Source: Eleginops maclovinus
Taxonomy: Eukaryota; Chordata; Actinopteri; Perciformes; Eleginopidae
NCBI RefSeq assembly: GCF_036324505.1
Contig: NC_086350.1
Span: 27,138,257 to 27,202,256 of the forward strand
Length of the DNA: 64,000 nt
Reading direction: 5' to 3'
In this document: piece by piece, positions 44,181 to 55,700 of the stretch
Layout: every line of letters begins with the position of its first letter
Numbering within the stretch: the first letter of the stretch is position 1
Program-made: the position numbers and the translations under genes
Notes under the pieces: generated by a model
The model's input: only the letters and a program-made list of their open reading frames with translations
Databases searched by the model: none
What the model was told of the DNA's origin: nothing

Positions 44181-46545
44181 TAATAGGCCTACATTCCCAT
44201 CACACCTACAAAACAATAGGCTACTGAAATACTGACAAAGAAATAAATGCCCGCTGTACAGTAAAATATTTTCAATATTGTACTAAAGCTTATAACATTC
44301 TCAAATAATTATAAAGCACTTACTTGTCTTTGTAGCGTGGATCTAGCATTGTTGCCACGGCATAGAGGGGTTCCGTTTCCACATGGTCAAAACGTGTGTG
44401 AACTGCATCGAGTAATGTGGCCTTCATGGTTTGAATCCCTCGGTGTTCTTCGCTCTCACTGTCCAGAAAGCGTGTCAGGACACGGACAAATGGGATAACA
44501 TCAGCGCCCGCTTACAATGCACAAGGCTGTCGATCATCATCTTCGTACTGCTCCATCTGGTTTTAACGTCCTGTTGCAAACGCTTCGGTTCAACATTCAA
44601 CTCTTCTTCAACATCCTCGAGTTCCGCGTAGGCCTTGGTGGAGTGTTTGAAGTGGGTCACAATTCTTCTCCCGTTGGCGATGGCATCGCTTACAGCTCGC
44701 TGTGCCAATAGACCGTGTTGGACAACGAGTTGTAAGGTGTGCGCAAAACATCCCAGGCTGGGCACTCCAAGCTGTTCCATTGCCTTTTTCATATTGGCCG
44801 CGTTATCTCTTTGAATTACATGGACCTTCTTTTTGTCAATCTTCCAAGCACGTAGCATATGTTCCATTGCGTCTGTGATGGCATTCGCTGTGTGTGAGCC
44901 TCTAAACTCGCGCGCATGTAAAACAGCTCTCTTTGGGGTGAAATCCGGCCCAATCCAATGTGCAGTTAAACTTAATAAAGACAAAGGACGGTGATCACAG
45001 CTCCATATATCAGTTGTGAAACTCAAATAATTTGCACTCTCTATCTGTTTGGTAATGTAATCTGTAACATCTTTGTGAATCAGGGGGATCGTTTTTTCAA
45101 GGATGTAATGACGGCTGGGCATGTTGTACCGTGGTTCCAGGTGCTGGATGGTGCGTCTAAATCCCACTTTACTCACGAGAGATAATGGCTCGTCATCCAG
45201 AATGATTTCCTCGGCAATGACTCGTGTTATTCCCTGGGCTTTAGCACTGTTCAGTGGCAGTATGTCACGCTTTGCAAACGTTTGTGCAAGAGTAAGTTGT
45301 GTTGGACCTTTCTTTTTCTTTTCTTCTGTTTTCTTTAAAAACTCCTCATGCTGTTTATGGTGGTATTTCGCCAAATGCTTAATAAGATTGGTTGTATTAA
45401 AATGCCTTACAACTCTACCACCACGCTTGACTTTATTGTGGCAAGTTTTGCACTCCACCTCTTCATCTTTTTCGTCTTTTAGGGTAAAGTAATCCCACAC
45501 AGCCGACATCTTTACCGGTAACTTCAAATGGCCGTCTTAATGGTTAGGACACCTAACCTGTGGGTTAGGAGATGCGCTCGTGTGTTGGTGTGCTGGAAAA
45601 TGCGGAGCGGATATTAGGGAACAACACAGAAAAAAGTGGAATGGATTATTTAAATCGGTGCGCCGGACTTTTTTTTAAAAACTGGATCGGGAGTCTGTGG
45701 ATCGGCATTTTTCCATGCCGGCGATACGCATTTTTTTGCAAATATCGGCGGCCGATCCGATCCAAATATCGGATCGGGACAACCCTACTCACAACAAAGG
45801 ATCCACAGAGACTGCAGGATCTAGCCGATCTGTTGTCAGAGCTACAAGCCGCAAAGGAAGATGGCTACCTTGCAGGCTTGTCGTATTTGGATAGCTCCAG
45901 AGGAATTAAGCCTATCATTGAGAAACTCCCATACAACATACAAGAAAAGTGGCTATACTTGGGGACAAGATACAAACAAGAACATTTTGTTAGCTTCCCA
46001 CCTTTCTTTGTGTTGGTAAACTTCATTCGCTCAGAGCCAAAGGCACGCACAGATCCAAGCTTTAACCTCTTTACGCAAGCCCCAGCAGGGAGAAAGAACA
46101 AATGCGAGAGGCCCACAAAGACCTCTGTATGTCCACAAGACGCAGGTCTCAGGAACTGCCAAGTCTGAGTCTAAAGTAAGAAGAGAACGAATTGACCCAG
46201 AGATAAGATGCAAAGAGTGTGAGAGCACCGCTCATGTGACTGCTGTTCACCCCTGCCCAACTACCTGGAAATCTAAGTCGTCCCCTTCCACTTCAGAGGA
46301 TAGCGGGGAGGAGGACAAAGCGGACAACCAGGAGGTCAAGTCAACGTGCACACAAGTATGTTGGGAAGGTCTGAGCGCCAGAGCATGTGCTAAGATCTGC
46401 CTTGTCAGTGTGTTCCCAAATGGACGCAGGGAGGAGTCCAGTAGAATGTACGCCATGTTGGACGAGCAGAGTAATCGCTCCCTTGCACGGTCAGAGTTCT
46501 TCGAGGCTTTTAAGATCTATGGAAGCTCCTACTCATCAGGCTTGG

Positions 46546-48018
46546 AATTTCGTCATTTTAGGGGCAAAGCCATTTGGCCTTTTGTGTCACAAATTTTTTT
46601 AGGGCACAAAGGCCACATGAAAGGGCACAAAGGCCATATAGGGGAAAATTAGGATTTGGAGCTTACAAATAAACAACTTCACTTTCTGATAATAAAAACA
46701 CATGAATGACATGGAAAACAAATGACTTTTTTACTACACTGCACATTGAATAGAGTAGTTTTTCATTCAATGTGTGCAGCAAAAAATAAATCACAAGTGG
46801 AGCAAAGCGCTCGCAGCCCCACTGAAACATCATCTCATAAGTCAGAGCTGATTGGCTGTAAGTGTGTGTGCGAAAAGTGTAGTTATGAAGAGGAGACAAG
46901 AGGGCTTAGACTACATCACCAGCGGTAAATAATACAAAGAGAACATGAAAGAAGTTATCACCATCTACTGGAGCTTTGGTCAGCGGAAGTATAGTTTATG
47001 TATCGATGGATCGATTGCTATTGTAACCACGGTGACGAGTGCCTGTGTTTTCCTACAGTCTGATGTTTTCATGCTGAGGCATCACAGTTGTTGTTATTGT
47101 TAAGTGTTGCTTTGTGATAGCGCTCTTTATTCCATGTATTAAGGTACAAAAAGCATGCTCCGTTTAAGTGTGCTGGATAATATGTGATACCGGTAACATG
47201 ACGTCTCTGTGTGTCATTAATAACATGTTAGTGGAACCTCTGCACGGCCCTGTGACCTGCTGTATATGAACGAGTCTCTATGGCAACGTTAGCTCACCTT
47301 GTCATTGGTGTGTTAACGGGGATTTGGCTGACAAGCTTTCTAAAAGTCGGCGATTCCACAGAGGACAGAGGCTGCAGATCTTCAACACTCTTCCACGAGT
47401 CTCTGAACTTCTCGGGGTTCAAGCAGCAGACCAGAGAAAGTTACCTTCTGTTGCTTTGGCCTGCGCACACTCCTGTCTTTCTCTGTTCTTTTCTCCGAGC
47501 CTGCAGCTCTGCATTGCGAGCCTGCAGCTCTCAATCGTGAATCTGTTTCTGCAGCTCTCTTAACCAATAGTAAACAGGCTTACTGAGTTACTATTCTACC
47601 GGCACAATTATTTCTCTGCTGTCGGAATGTCTCGCGATGTTTGTGATTTCTTAGAAACAAAACACCACATCATCTCGGGTTAAAATGTGTTGTAACTGCG
47701 TTACTGAGAATTGTAACAGATATTATATTACCCACATTTCAGAAGTAATGCGTTATATTACTGCGTTACAGCTAAAAGAAATACATTACTGTAACTGCAT
47801 GCTTTTGTAACGCGTTACACCCAACTCTGGGTAGGTGGTATGATGGCCCTGGTAACCGAACATCTACTTCATTATAAAGCAGGGTATAAAGTAATACCCG
47901 ATCATCTGGTGTGTGTAAAGCTCTGTGTGGGTATACTGCGGCAGCCTGCTTGGAGGAGATCTAATGAAGGTAAACACAGTGACCGGCTGCGCGCCACCGC
48001 AGTGCGCTCTGCGCTCCT
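46546..48018. other. Region without a recognised gene; one probable transposon end
   Basis: Near 46600-46640 the word GGGCACAAAGGCCA is repeated about 19 bases apart. The stretch at about 47690-47829 has multiple GTAACGCGTTAC/AATGCGTTAT-type words and ends CACCCAACTCTGG; I remember CAGAGTTGGGT...AACGCGTTAC as a fish transposon terminus. The matching other end was not found. Confidence 0.4.
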
Positions 48019-48156
48019 CAGAGGTGGGAAGTAACATCTACTCCACTACAATTCAGAGGTAAATGGTATACTTTTACTCCACTACATGTAGTTAATCCCC
48101 TTAGTTACTTTACAGACCTGGATTAATGATGGTAAATATAATCAGACTTTAGTTCA

Positions 48157-51100
48157 TCCATCCATCTTCTCCTGCTTTTCCGTCAGGGTCGCGGAGGTAA
48201 CAGCTCCAGCAGAGAGCCCCAAACTTTCCTTTCCCTGGCCACATCAACCAGCTCTGACTGGGGGATTCCAAGACGCTCCCAGGCCAGCGAAGAGATATAA
48301 TCCCTCCACCTGGTCCTAGGTCTACCCCTCGGTCTCCTCCCAGCTGGACGTGCCTGGAACACCTCCCTAGGGAGGCGCCCAGGTGGCATCCTCACTAGGT
48401 GCCTTTCAACGCGAAGGAGCAGCGGTTCTACTCCGAGTCCCTCCCGGATGACTGAACTTCTCACCTTATCCCTAAGGGAGATGCCAGCCACCCTGAGGAG
48501 AAATCCCATTTCGGCCGCTTGTATCCGCGATCTCGTTCTTTCGGTCATGACCCATCCTTCATGACCATAGGTGAGGGTAGGAACGAAGATGGCCCGGTAG
48601 ACAGAGAGCTTTGCCTTCTGGTTCAGCTCTCTTTTCGTCACAACGGTGCGGTAAAGCGACTGCAGTACCGCTCCCGCTGCTCCGATTCTCCGGCCCATCT
48701 CACGCTCCATTGTTCCCTCACTCGAGAACAAGACCCCAAGATACTTGAACTCCTTCACTTGGGGTAAGGCTTCATTCCCTACCTGGAGTGGACAATCCAT
48801 CGGTTTCCTGCTGAGAACCATGGCCTCAGATTTGGAGGTGCTGATCCTCATCCCAGCCGCTTCACACTCGGCCGCGAACCGATCCAGTGAGTGCTGAAGG
48901 TCACAGACCGATGAAGCCATTAGGACCACATCATCTGCAAAAAGCAGTGGTGCAATCCTTAGCCCACCGAACTGCAGACCCCCTCCCCCACGACTATGCC
49001 TCGAAATCCTGTCCATGAATATCACAAACAGGATTGGTGACAAAGCGCAGCCCTGGCGGAGGCCAACCCTCACCGGAAATCGGTCCGACGTGCTACCAAG
49101 GACCCAGACACAGCTCTCGCTTTGAGAGTACAGAGATTGGATGGCCCTGAGTAGAGACCCCCTCACCCCATACTCCCGCAGCACCTCCCACAGTATCTCC
49201 CTGGGAACCCGGTCATACGCCTTCTCCAAATCCACAAAGCACATGTAGACCGGATGAGCGTACTCCCAGGCCCCCTCCAGAATCCTTGCGAGAGTAAAAA
49301 GCTGGTCCGTTGTTCCACGACCAGGACGAAAACCGCATTGTTCCTCTTCAATCTGAGGTTCGACAATCGGCCGGACCCTCCTTTCCAGCACCTTAGAGTA
49401 AACTTTCCCGGGGAGGCTGAGTAATGTGATGCCTCTGTAATTGGCACACACCCTCTGATCCCCCTTTTTAAAGAGAGGAACCACCACCCCGGTCTGCCAC
49501 TCCTTCGGTACTGTTTCCGACTTCCACGCAATAGTGATGAGACGTGTCAACCATGACAGTCCCTCAACACCCAGAGCCTTCAGCATTTCTGGGCGGATCT
49601 CATCCAGCCCCGGGGCTTTGCCACTGTGGAGCTGTTTAACTACCTCAGTGACTTCCCCCCATGAGATTGGAATTGATCCCCCTTCATACTCCAGCTCCGC
49701 CTCTAACATAGAGTGCGGAGTTGTCGGATTCAGGAGTTCCTCAAAGTGTTCCTTCCACCGCCCTAACACACTATCATTTGAGGTCAACAGCGCCCCATCC
49801 TTACTGTACACAGCTTGGATGGTACCCTGCTTCCCCCTCCTGAGGTGTTGGACGGTTTACCAGAACAACTTTGGTGCCGACCGAAAGTCCTTCTCCATGG
49901 CTTCTCCGAACTTCTCCCACACCCGCTGCTTTGCCTCGGCCACGGCACGGAAGGAGGAAGGCCTCCTTCTTCAGTCGGACGGCTTCCCTGACCACCGGTG
50001 TCCACCACGAGGTTCGAGGGTTACCGCCCCTTGAGGCACCTAAGACCTTGAGACCACAGCTCCCTGCCGCAGCTTTGGCAATAGAGGCTATGAACACCGC
50101 CCACTCTGGTTCAATGTCCCCAGCCTCCACAGGGATGCCTGAAAAGCTCCGCCGGAGGTGTGAGTTGAAGGCTTCCTGGACATGGGACTCCTCCAGACGT
50201 TCCCAGTTCACCCGCACTACACGTTTGGGCTTACCAGGTCTGTCCAGAGGCTTCCCCCGCCACTCGACACAACTCACCACCAGATGGTGATCAGTTGACA
50301 ACTCCGCCCCTCTCTTCACCCGAGTGTCCAAAACATGCGGCCTCAGGTCCGATGATACGATAACAAAATCGATCATGGACCTTCTGCCTAGGGTGCTCTG
50401 GTACCACGTACACTTATGAGCATCCTTATGTTCGAACATGGTGTTTGTTATGGCCAATCCATGACTAGCACAGAAGTCCAGTAGCAAACCACCACTCTGG
50501 TTCAGATCAGGGGGGCCGTTCCTCCCAATCACGCCCCTCCAAGTGTCTCCATCATTGCCCACGTGTGCGTTGAAGTCTCCCAGCAAGACTAAGGAGTCCC
50601 CTTCAGGAGCCCCATACAGGACTTCTTTCTGGGTCTCCAAGAAGGCCGAATACTCTGAACTGCTGTTTGGTGCATAAGCACACACAACAGTCAGAGTTTT
50701 CCCCCCCATGACCCGCAGGCGTAGGGAGGCGACCCTCTCGTCCACTGGGGTAAACTCCAACAAAGCAGCACTCAACCGGGGGCTTTTGAGTATCCCCACA
50801 CCCGCTCGGCGCCTCACACATTGGGCAACTCCAGAGAAGAATAGAGTCCAACCCCTATCAAGAAGTAAGGTTCCAGAGCCGACGCTGTGCGTAGAGGTGA
50901 GCCCCACCAGATCCAACTGGTAACGCTCCACCTCCCGCACAAGCTCCGGCTCCTTCCCCCCCAGAGAGGTGACATTCCACGTCCCCAAAGCCAGCTTCTG
51001 TCGCCTGCGTCTGGTCCGTTGAGACCCTCTGCTTTCACTGCCACCCTTCTGGCAGCGCACCCGACCCCATCGTTGTTTCCCGTAGGTGGTGGGCCCGCGG

Positions 51101-51273
51101 GACGGAGAAGCGGAGGTGTTGCCCACGTTGCTGTTTCGGGCTGTGCCCGGCCGGGCTCCAAGCCCGGCCACCAGACGCTCGCTGACGACTCCTCCTTCTG
51201 GGCCTGGCTCCAGAAGGGGACCCCGGGCTTCCTCCGGGCCGGGTATCCTCGCTTCCAATTGTGTTATTCATGG
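48157..51273 (-). mobile_element. Near-full-length Rex3-like (RTE clade) LINE
   Basis: Flanked by a perfect 13-base duplication AGACTTTAGTTCA (48144-48156 and 51274-51286). Transcribed on the minus strand, it ends in the short GATGGATGGATGA tail typical of RTE/Rex3 elements. At about 3.1 kb it includes both endonuclease and reverse transcriptase, unusual because most genomic copies are 5'-truncated. It landed in an older MITE. Confidence 0.95.
48183..51258 (-). pseudogene. Rex3-like endonuclease/reverse transcriptase ORF, two visible lesions
   Basis: The 51258-49801 part has an apurinic-type endonuclease: [11 protein letters not shown] at its start, [25 protein letters not shown] and STDHHLV. 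The 49811-48183 part has the reverse transcriptase: PLFKKGD...NYRGITLLS, QCGFRPGRGTTDQ, VGLRQGCALSP and the catalytic LLFADDVVLM, then a Cys-poor C terminus ending ELLPPRP. Family members encode both in one long ORF. Here a one-base frame change lies near 49945, and in the frame that joins the parts a TAA follows LFW near 49860. The copy is therefore defective, though otherwise well preserved. Confidence 0.92.
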
Positions 51274-51775
51274 AGACTTTAGTTCACCTGGAGTAAATCC
51301 TGCAGCTACCCTGCAGTATACAAAGCCATTCAAACTAGCTGCACCTTTACCAGCTCTGAGAACACTTTAATGACCAATAATTATAAAACAGATCAGAGAT
51401 ATTAAACATTTTGATGAGAGTACTTTCTACTTTTACTTGAGGAACATTTTGAATGCAGGACTTTTACTGTAACAGAGTATTCCTACACTCTGGTACTTCT
51501 ACTTAACATCTGAGTACTTCTCTGCACCTCTGCTTTCATCAGCTGTTTGCATCAGATGCTGTAACAATCACACATATTTATTCAGCAGTAGTTACTTCTA
51601 CTTATTAACTGACTATAGTGCTTTGCCGATTCTGGCTGGAGTGTACATAACCTTCAAAACGAGCTACAACTGTGCACGCGACATAGGTACGTTCCAGTAT
51701 GTGTACACAAATAATAGATGGTATGGTTCCTATTAGTGATGTAAAGGGGGTGTAATGGTACAACCCTCAGTCTCC

Positions 51776-51918
51776 ACCAATGGAATTATGGGCAGGGCTC
51801 AACACCCATTCTCGGGGATCTTCTATATAACCAGTGTAAATCATCCTCCGCTTCATCCTGTTTAACAGTTAACTACAGCTACTGATTTGGACAGACTTTT
51901 TGCAGAACATTTTATGAC
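51776..51918 (+). promoter_or_regulatory. tat promoter with TATA box, and non-coding exon 1
   Basis: TATATAA at 51824-51830 lies about 46 bases downstream of a CCAAT box (about 51778). Exon 1 would begin around 51855 and end at 51918 before donor GTAAGT. The next exon begins at 52723 after CATCAGTTCCAG, one base before the tat start codon. A focused TATA promoter suits a tissue-restricted liver gene. Confidence 0.65.
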
Positions 51919-52723
51919 GTAAGTACAAATATGATTTTTTATTTCAATGTATAGTCTTACATTCAACAGCTTGCATAAAGTTAAATGCACGCTTTTGGAG
52001 AATATGTTGATGTAAATTGATGTTAAAGACTTCATTTGTGCTGCACAATAATTCATTATTTATTAAAGACAGGAGCCACTCCATTACATTTCCTCTTGGG
52101 CTTTATAAACATGATTTAAAAATAAATAAATGTGGTAGTGTGCCTGAGATTTCCATGTGATAATAATCTTTAATATGCAGGATCAGATGTGATAATTAGC
52201 ACAACTTTACTTTCATTCATATTTGTTTAATGCATAAGGCAATTTTAAATCAGTAAAACCAAAGATTTTATTTTTTTTAAAGAAGCATGCATTTTCATAA
52301 TAAACGTCATCCCACTTTAAATACTCAATTTACCAGCTTAAATAAAAGTACAGAAGTATTAGCAACACAAATAGTGATTAGTATTAACAGTATTTGTAAT
52401 AGCCTACTCATTATGCAGAATGGCCACTTTCAGAGGGTTATACTGTATGTGTTTTTTGGGAATATGCTGTTTTTGGTTGTTATATGTGATTCAAATGTTG
52501 GGAGCTTGTTGAAGTTGCAACTGTTTGAAAGATAGCTAGTTTTTTAAGTATTTTACAATATGATCACATGTATGTTAATTGTTAATGTGTAAAATAACTG
52601 TCAGGTACAGGTACATTGTTTAATTCTGAACTGTAGTATAAAGTAGCACAACGTGGAATACAAAAAAAATCTAGGTACCTTATGAGTAAATGTCCGTTAT
52701 CCATCAACGTCATCAGTTCCAGG

Positions 52724-55700
52724 ATGGAGAACAAGTCTTACTTGGTTCAGATGAATGGCAATGGAGTCCTCAACAAAACCATTGAAAATGGTATAAACCT
52801 GAGTGGGAACGGAGTCAACGGGAAGGACATCCACCACGTCAGTGTGAAGGGCGCTCTGTATCCCACCAAAGCCAAGAGTCGCAGGCAGAGGTGGGACGTG
52901 AGGCCCTCAGAGATGGCCAACAACACGCTCAACCCAATCAGAGCCATCGTGGACGGGATGAAGCTCACCCCCAACCCTGAAAAACCCATGATTGCGCTCT
53001 CCATAGGTGAGAGAGCTTCTGCAGGACTCAAATACTGATCGAAACACTTCTAGAGATGTCAATATGTAGCTTGAAGCAATGCCAGTTTTACATTTGTAAT
53101 TAATTATATTTATCAATAAGCCAACATGCAGTGAAACTCTCTTCGGGTTTATCTGATAATGTGTGACTATAATCAATGCATAATAACATTAGTTTCTGAG
53201 TACAAGCTTGTTTGATTGTAAATACAGTTCTCCTGGCTTTTTCTCTTTTGGAGTGACATGGTTTCTTAGATATGTTTTTCCCGTCATTCCAGGACTAAGG
53301 ATACTGATTTATGACATTTGTTCAATGCATGATTCTTGGGTTCTCTTGATATTGATCGGTCCCTTATTGTCACATCCGTTCCCAGGGGATCCTACTGTGT
53401 TTGGGAACCTGCCTACAGACGGGGCAGTGCTGCAGGCCATGAAAGACGCCATAGACTCCCAAAAGTTCAATGGCTATGCCCCTTCTGTTGGTGAGTCACA
53501 CTAGGAGACATCTTTAAATGCACGAAGATTAGAAATGTCATTTCACGTTGGCTGTAAAAGCAGAGCGGTGAGACGTTTGGTTGGGTTACAGCTACATCAG
53601 GTAAATGTTGTCATGCTATGACTTGTGTTGTGAAATTAGCTAACCAGAAATGGTCTGATGTAATTCTCAGTGATGATGACGCACGGTTTGTGGCTCTGAT
53701 GAATCTCTGTTTGCAGAACATTATTTGCTCTTTCCACCTGCAGGTTATCTGAAGAGCCGGCAGGCAGTGGCCAACTTCTACAGTTCCTCTGAGGCTCCAG
53801 TGGAGGCAGAGGTGCATATTCCAGCAGCATAACACACAGCAATTGAATTATAAACCGTCCTGTAATCCGTCAACAATAGTGTTGTAGTGTTGTCTTAAAA
53901 TCTACTAGCGGAAAAAGTATTCAGATTCTGTAATTGATTAAAAATACTAATACCACATTGTGAAATTACTCAATTTTAAATGAAATGGAAGCTCTGCATG
54001 GAGAAGGGTACTTAAGTAAAAGTATTAGAATATGATTGCAAAAAAACCTTTAAAAGTATTTAAAATAATTTAAATGTAAAAGTACTTGGTTAAATGTACT
54101 TAGTTACTTTACACCACTGCTACTAGTTACAGTGATTTCATCTTGTTCAAAAAATAGAAACTGTAGTTTTTCTAAATATTGATCTTTGACTTTGGTGTCT
54201 GAGCTCTTAACAGTAAACACCTCCACCCTCTCCTCCAGGATGTGATTCTGACCAGCGGCTGCAGTCAGGCCATTGACCTGGCTATCAGTGTCCTATGCAA
54301 CCCGGGGGACAACATCCTGGTCCCATGCCCAGGCTTCTCCTTATATAAGACTCTGGCTGTTTCCATGGGCATAGATGTCAAACTCTACAACCTGATGGTG
54401 AGTAGGACGGGGGAGCATCCCGACCCCGCCATACTGTTTATTCATTCAATTCATCAATCATTACACATTTGGTAACATCAAAAAGTGACATTTCTCTCAG
54501 GGGACTTCACGGTGTGAACAGCATTCAACACCGTTTTTCTTCAGACCCAAAAGGTTCAATAAAATAGTCCCAAACAGAACTTCCACTACAAACAGGAGAA
54601 ATGGAAGGAACCTCTAGGAGAGCAACAGAGGAGGGACGCTCTCTAAGGACAGACAGAAGTGCAATAGATGTTGGTGTATAGATTGAAACAAAATAGTAAA
54701 ATTATGAAATAGACAGTCCATAAGAAAAAATTATAATGTGAACATATGTAAAAAGATCCAGGAGGATTTCAGAATGCTTCCAGGAGCTGCCAACAAGTAG
54801 GTGAAAGACAAAAAGACTTCAGGGATGAGGCCCGAGAGTCAGAAATGTTAATTTATGGGACACAAGTGCATAGACAAAGAGACGACATAAGTTCATTCAA
54901 ATAAAGAGAGAGAGAGAAATGGGAGATGAGGGGTTAGAATTGAAAGGTACAAAGTGAAATTCCCCAGACAGTCTGAGCCTATAGCAGTGAAATAAGGGCC
55001 TGATTCAAGTCCAGCCTGAACCCCCAACTATAAGCTTTATCAAAAAGCACTTTTCTTCCCATTTTCTTTAACACAGACACTTCTTATTACATAATGAGTG
55101 TTCCTGTAGGATATTGTGACATGAGTGCTTTTGATGACGGATAAAGACTCAGAGTTTATATGCAGTTATCCACCAGTTGTACTTATACATCACTAGCATG
55201 ACGTTAGATCAAATGTCCTCTCAGTCATCGTCACAAGTTTGCTATTTCTTCACAAGTTTTCTCAATTCCCCATACATTGAGGGTAAACCATCGATAGCAG
55301 CTGCAGGAGGCAAGTAGCCAACTGTAAAGTTAGTGGTTCAGGGTTAGCTTTATTGGTACCACTTTAGAATAAGACTACCCTTATAAAGGGTTTACGAATA
55401 GTTTGTTATTCATTTATTAATTAGGTTGTAAACACTTTATAAATCATTAAAAAGCTTTTATAAGACAAGAGATAAACAGGGCAACTGTGATCGGTCGGGA
55501 GAATCAACTCAGTGAACAACAGATACCAAGGATGCTGGCTGATGAAGAAGAAGAAGTAAGCTGCCGATATAAGGCTAGATCATCTTGCCAAATAGTGAGC
55601 CTGTGTTGATGTATGAAAACTGTTAGAAGTGGTTTATAAATGGTTCCTAATGATTAATAAATGTTTACAACCTAATTAATAACCTAATTATAAACCCTTT

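Larger units (their letters stand above)
42550..45527 (-). pseudogene. hAT transposase with BED finger and hAT dimerisation domain, disrupted
   Basis: The N part (45527 down to about 44475) starts with a BED zinc finger (VWDYFTL, CKTCHNKV, NLIKHLAKYH), followed by the RNase H-like catalytic region (FTTDIWSCDHRPLSLLSLT; VIQRDNAANMKKA). The frame shifts near 44505, after which coding sequence continues to a donor near 44330. The C part, ending at 42550, has the hAT dimerisation block NPFQYWRDNQ...SVESERLFS. A 322-bp MITE splits the start of this C part near residue context TNLDQAKEA. The frameshift and the MITE should prevent a functional product from this copy. Confidence 0.88.
41622..45787 (-). 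mobile_element. Near-complete hAT transposon (4166 bp) inserted in the BEL gag
   Basis: Perfect 8-bp duplications CTCACAAC flank it at 41614-41621 and 45788-45795. Terminal inverted repeats TAGGG(A/T)TGTCCCGATCC match at 16 of 17 bases. Both ends carry subterminal CCGATCC/CCGATACCGAT repeats. The transposase lies on the minus strand. Two younger elements sit inside it at 43075-43396 and 43678-44180. Confidence 0.97.
40679..46540 (+). pseudogene. BEL/Pao gag-protease, interrupted and frameshifted
   Basis: Gag runs from ATG 40679 to about 41500, changes frame by one base near there, continues to 41621, and resumes at 45796 after the hAT insertion. A second frame change lies near 46127. Features are an Ala/Glu/Lys-rich coiled-coil-like N part, the NYWAWKTSFQNAI block typical of the BEL gag (DUF1759) region, a CKECESTAHV zinc-knuckle-like segment near 46210-46260, and MYAMLDEQSNRSLARSEFF at the start of the BEL-type aspartic protease. 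Two frame changes, the insertion and the truncation make it non-functional. Confidence 0.85.
40045..46545 (+). mobile_element. BEL/Pao LTR retrotransposon, 5' part, split by a hAT element
   Basis: The order is a putative 5' LTR/leader (about 40045-40670, boundaries not proven because no 3' LTR is present), a gag region from 40679 and the start of the protease region near 46380-46500. The element stops there: reverse transcriptase, integrase and 3' LTR are missing. A hAT transposon at 41622-45787 separates the gag halves. The truncation at about 46545 abuts unrelated sequence. Confidence 0.8.
48019..51532. mobile_element. MITE of the ACTTAAGTAAAAGTA family, split by the Rex3-like LINE
   Basis: The left part (48019-48156) starts CAGAGGTGGGAAGTAAC and holds TACTTTTACTCCACTACATG. 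The right part (51274-51532) has TTTCTACTTTTACTTGAGG and ends CTGCACCTCTG, the inverse of CAGAGGTG. One copy of the 13-base LINE duplication belongs to each side. No outer target duplication was found. Confidence 0.7.

Noticed and set aside
50887..51370. Plus-strand ORFs over the Rex3-like LINE
   Set aside because: Shadows of the minus-strand endonuclease coding sequence; no independent domain.
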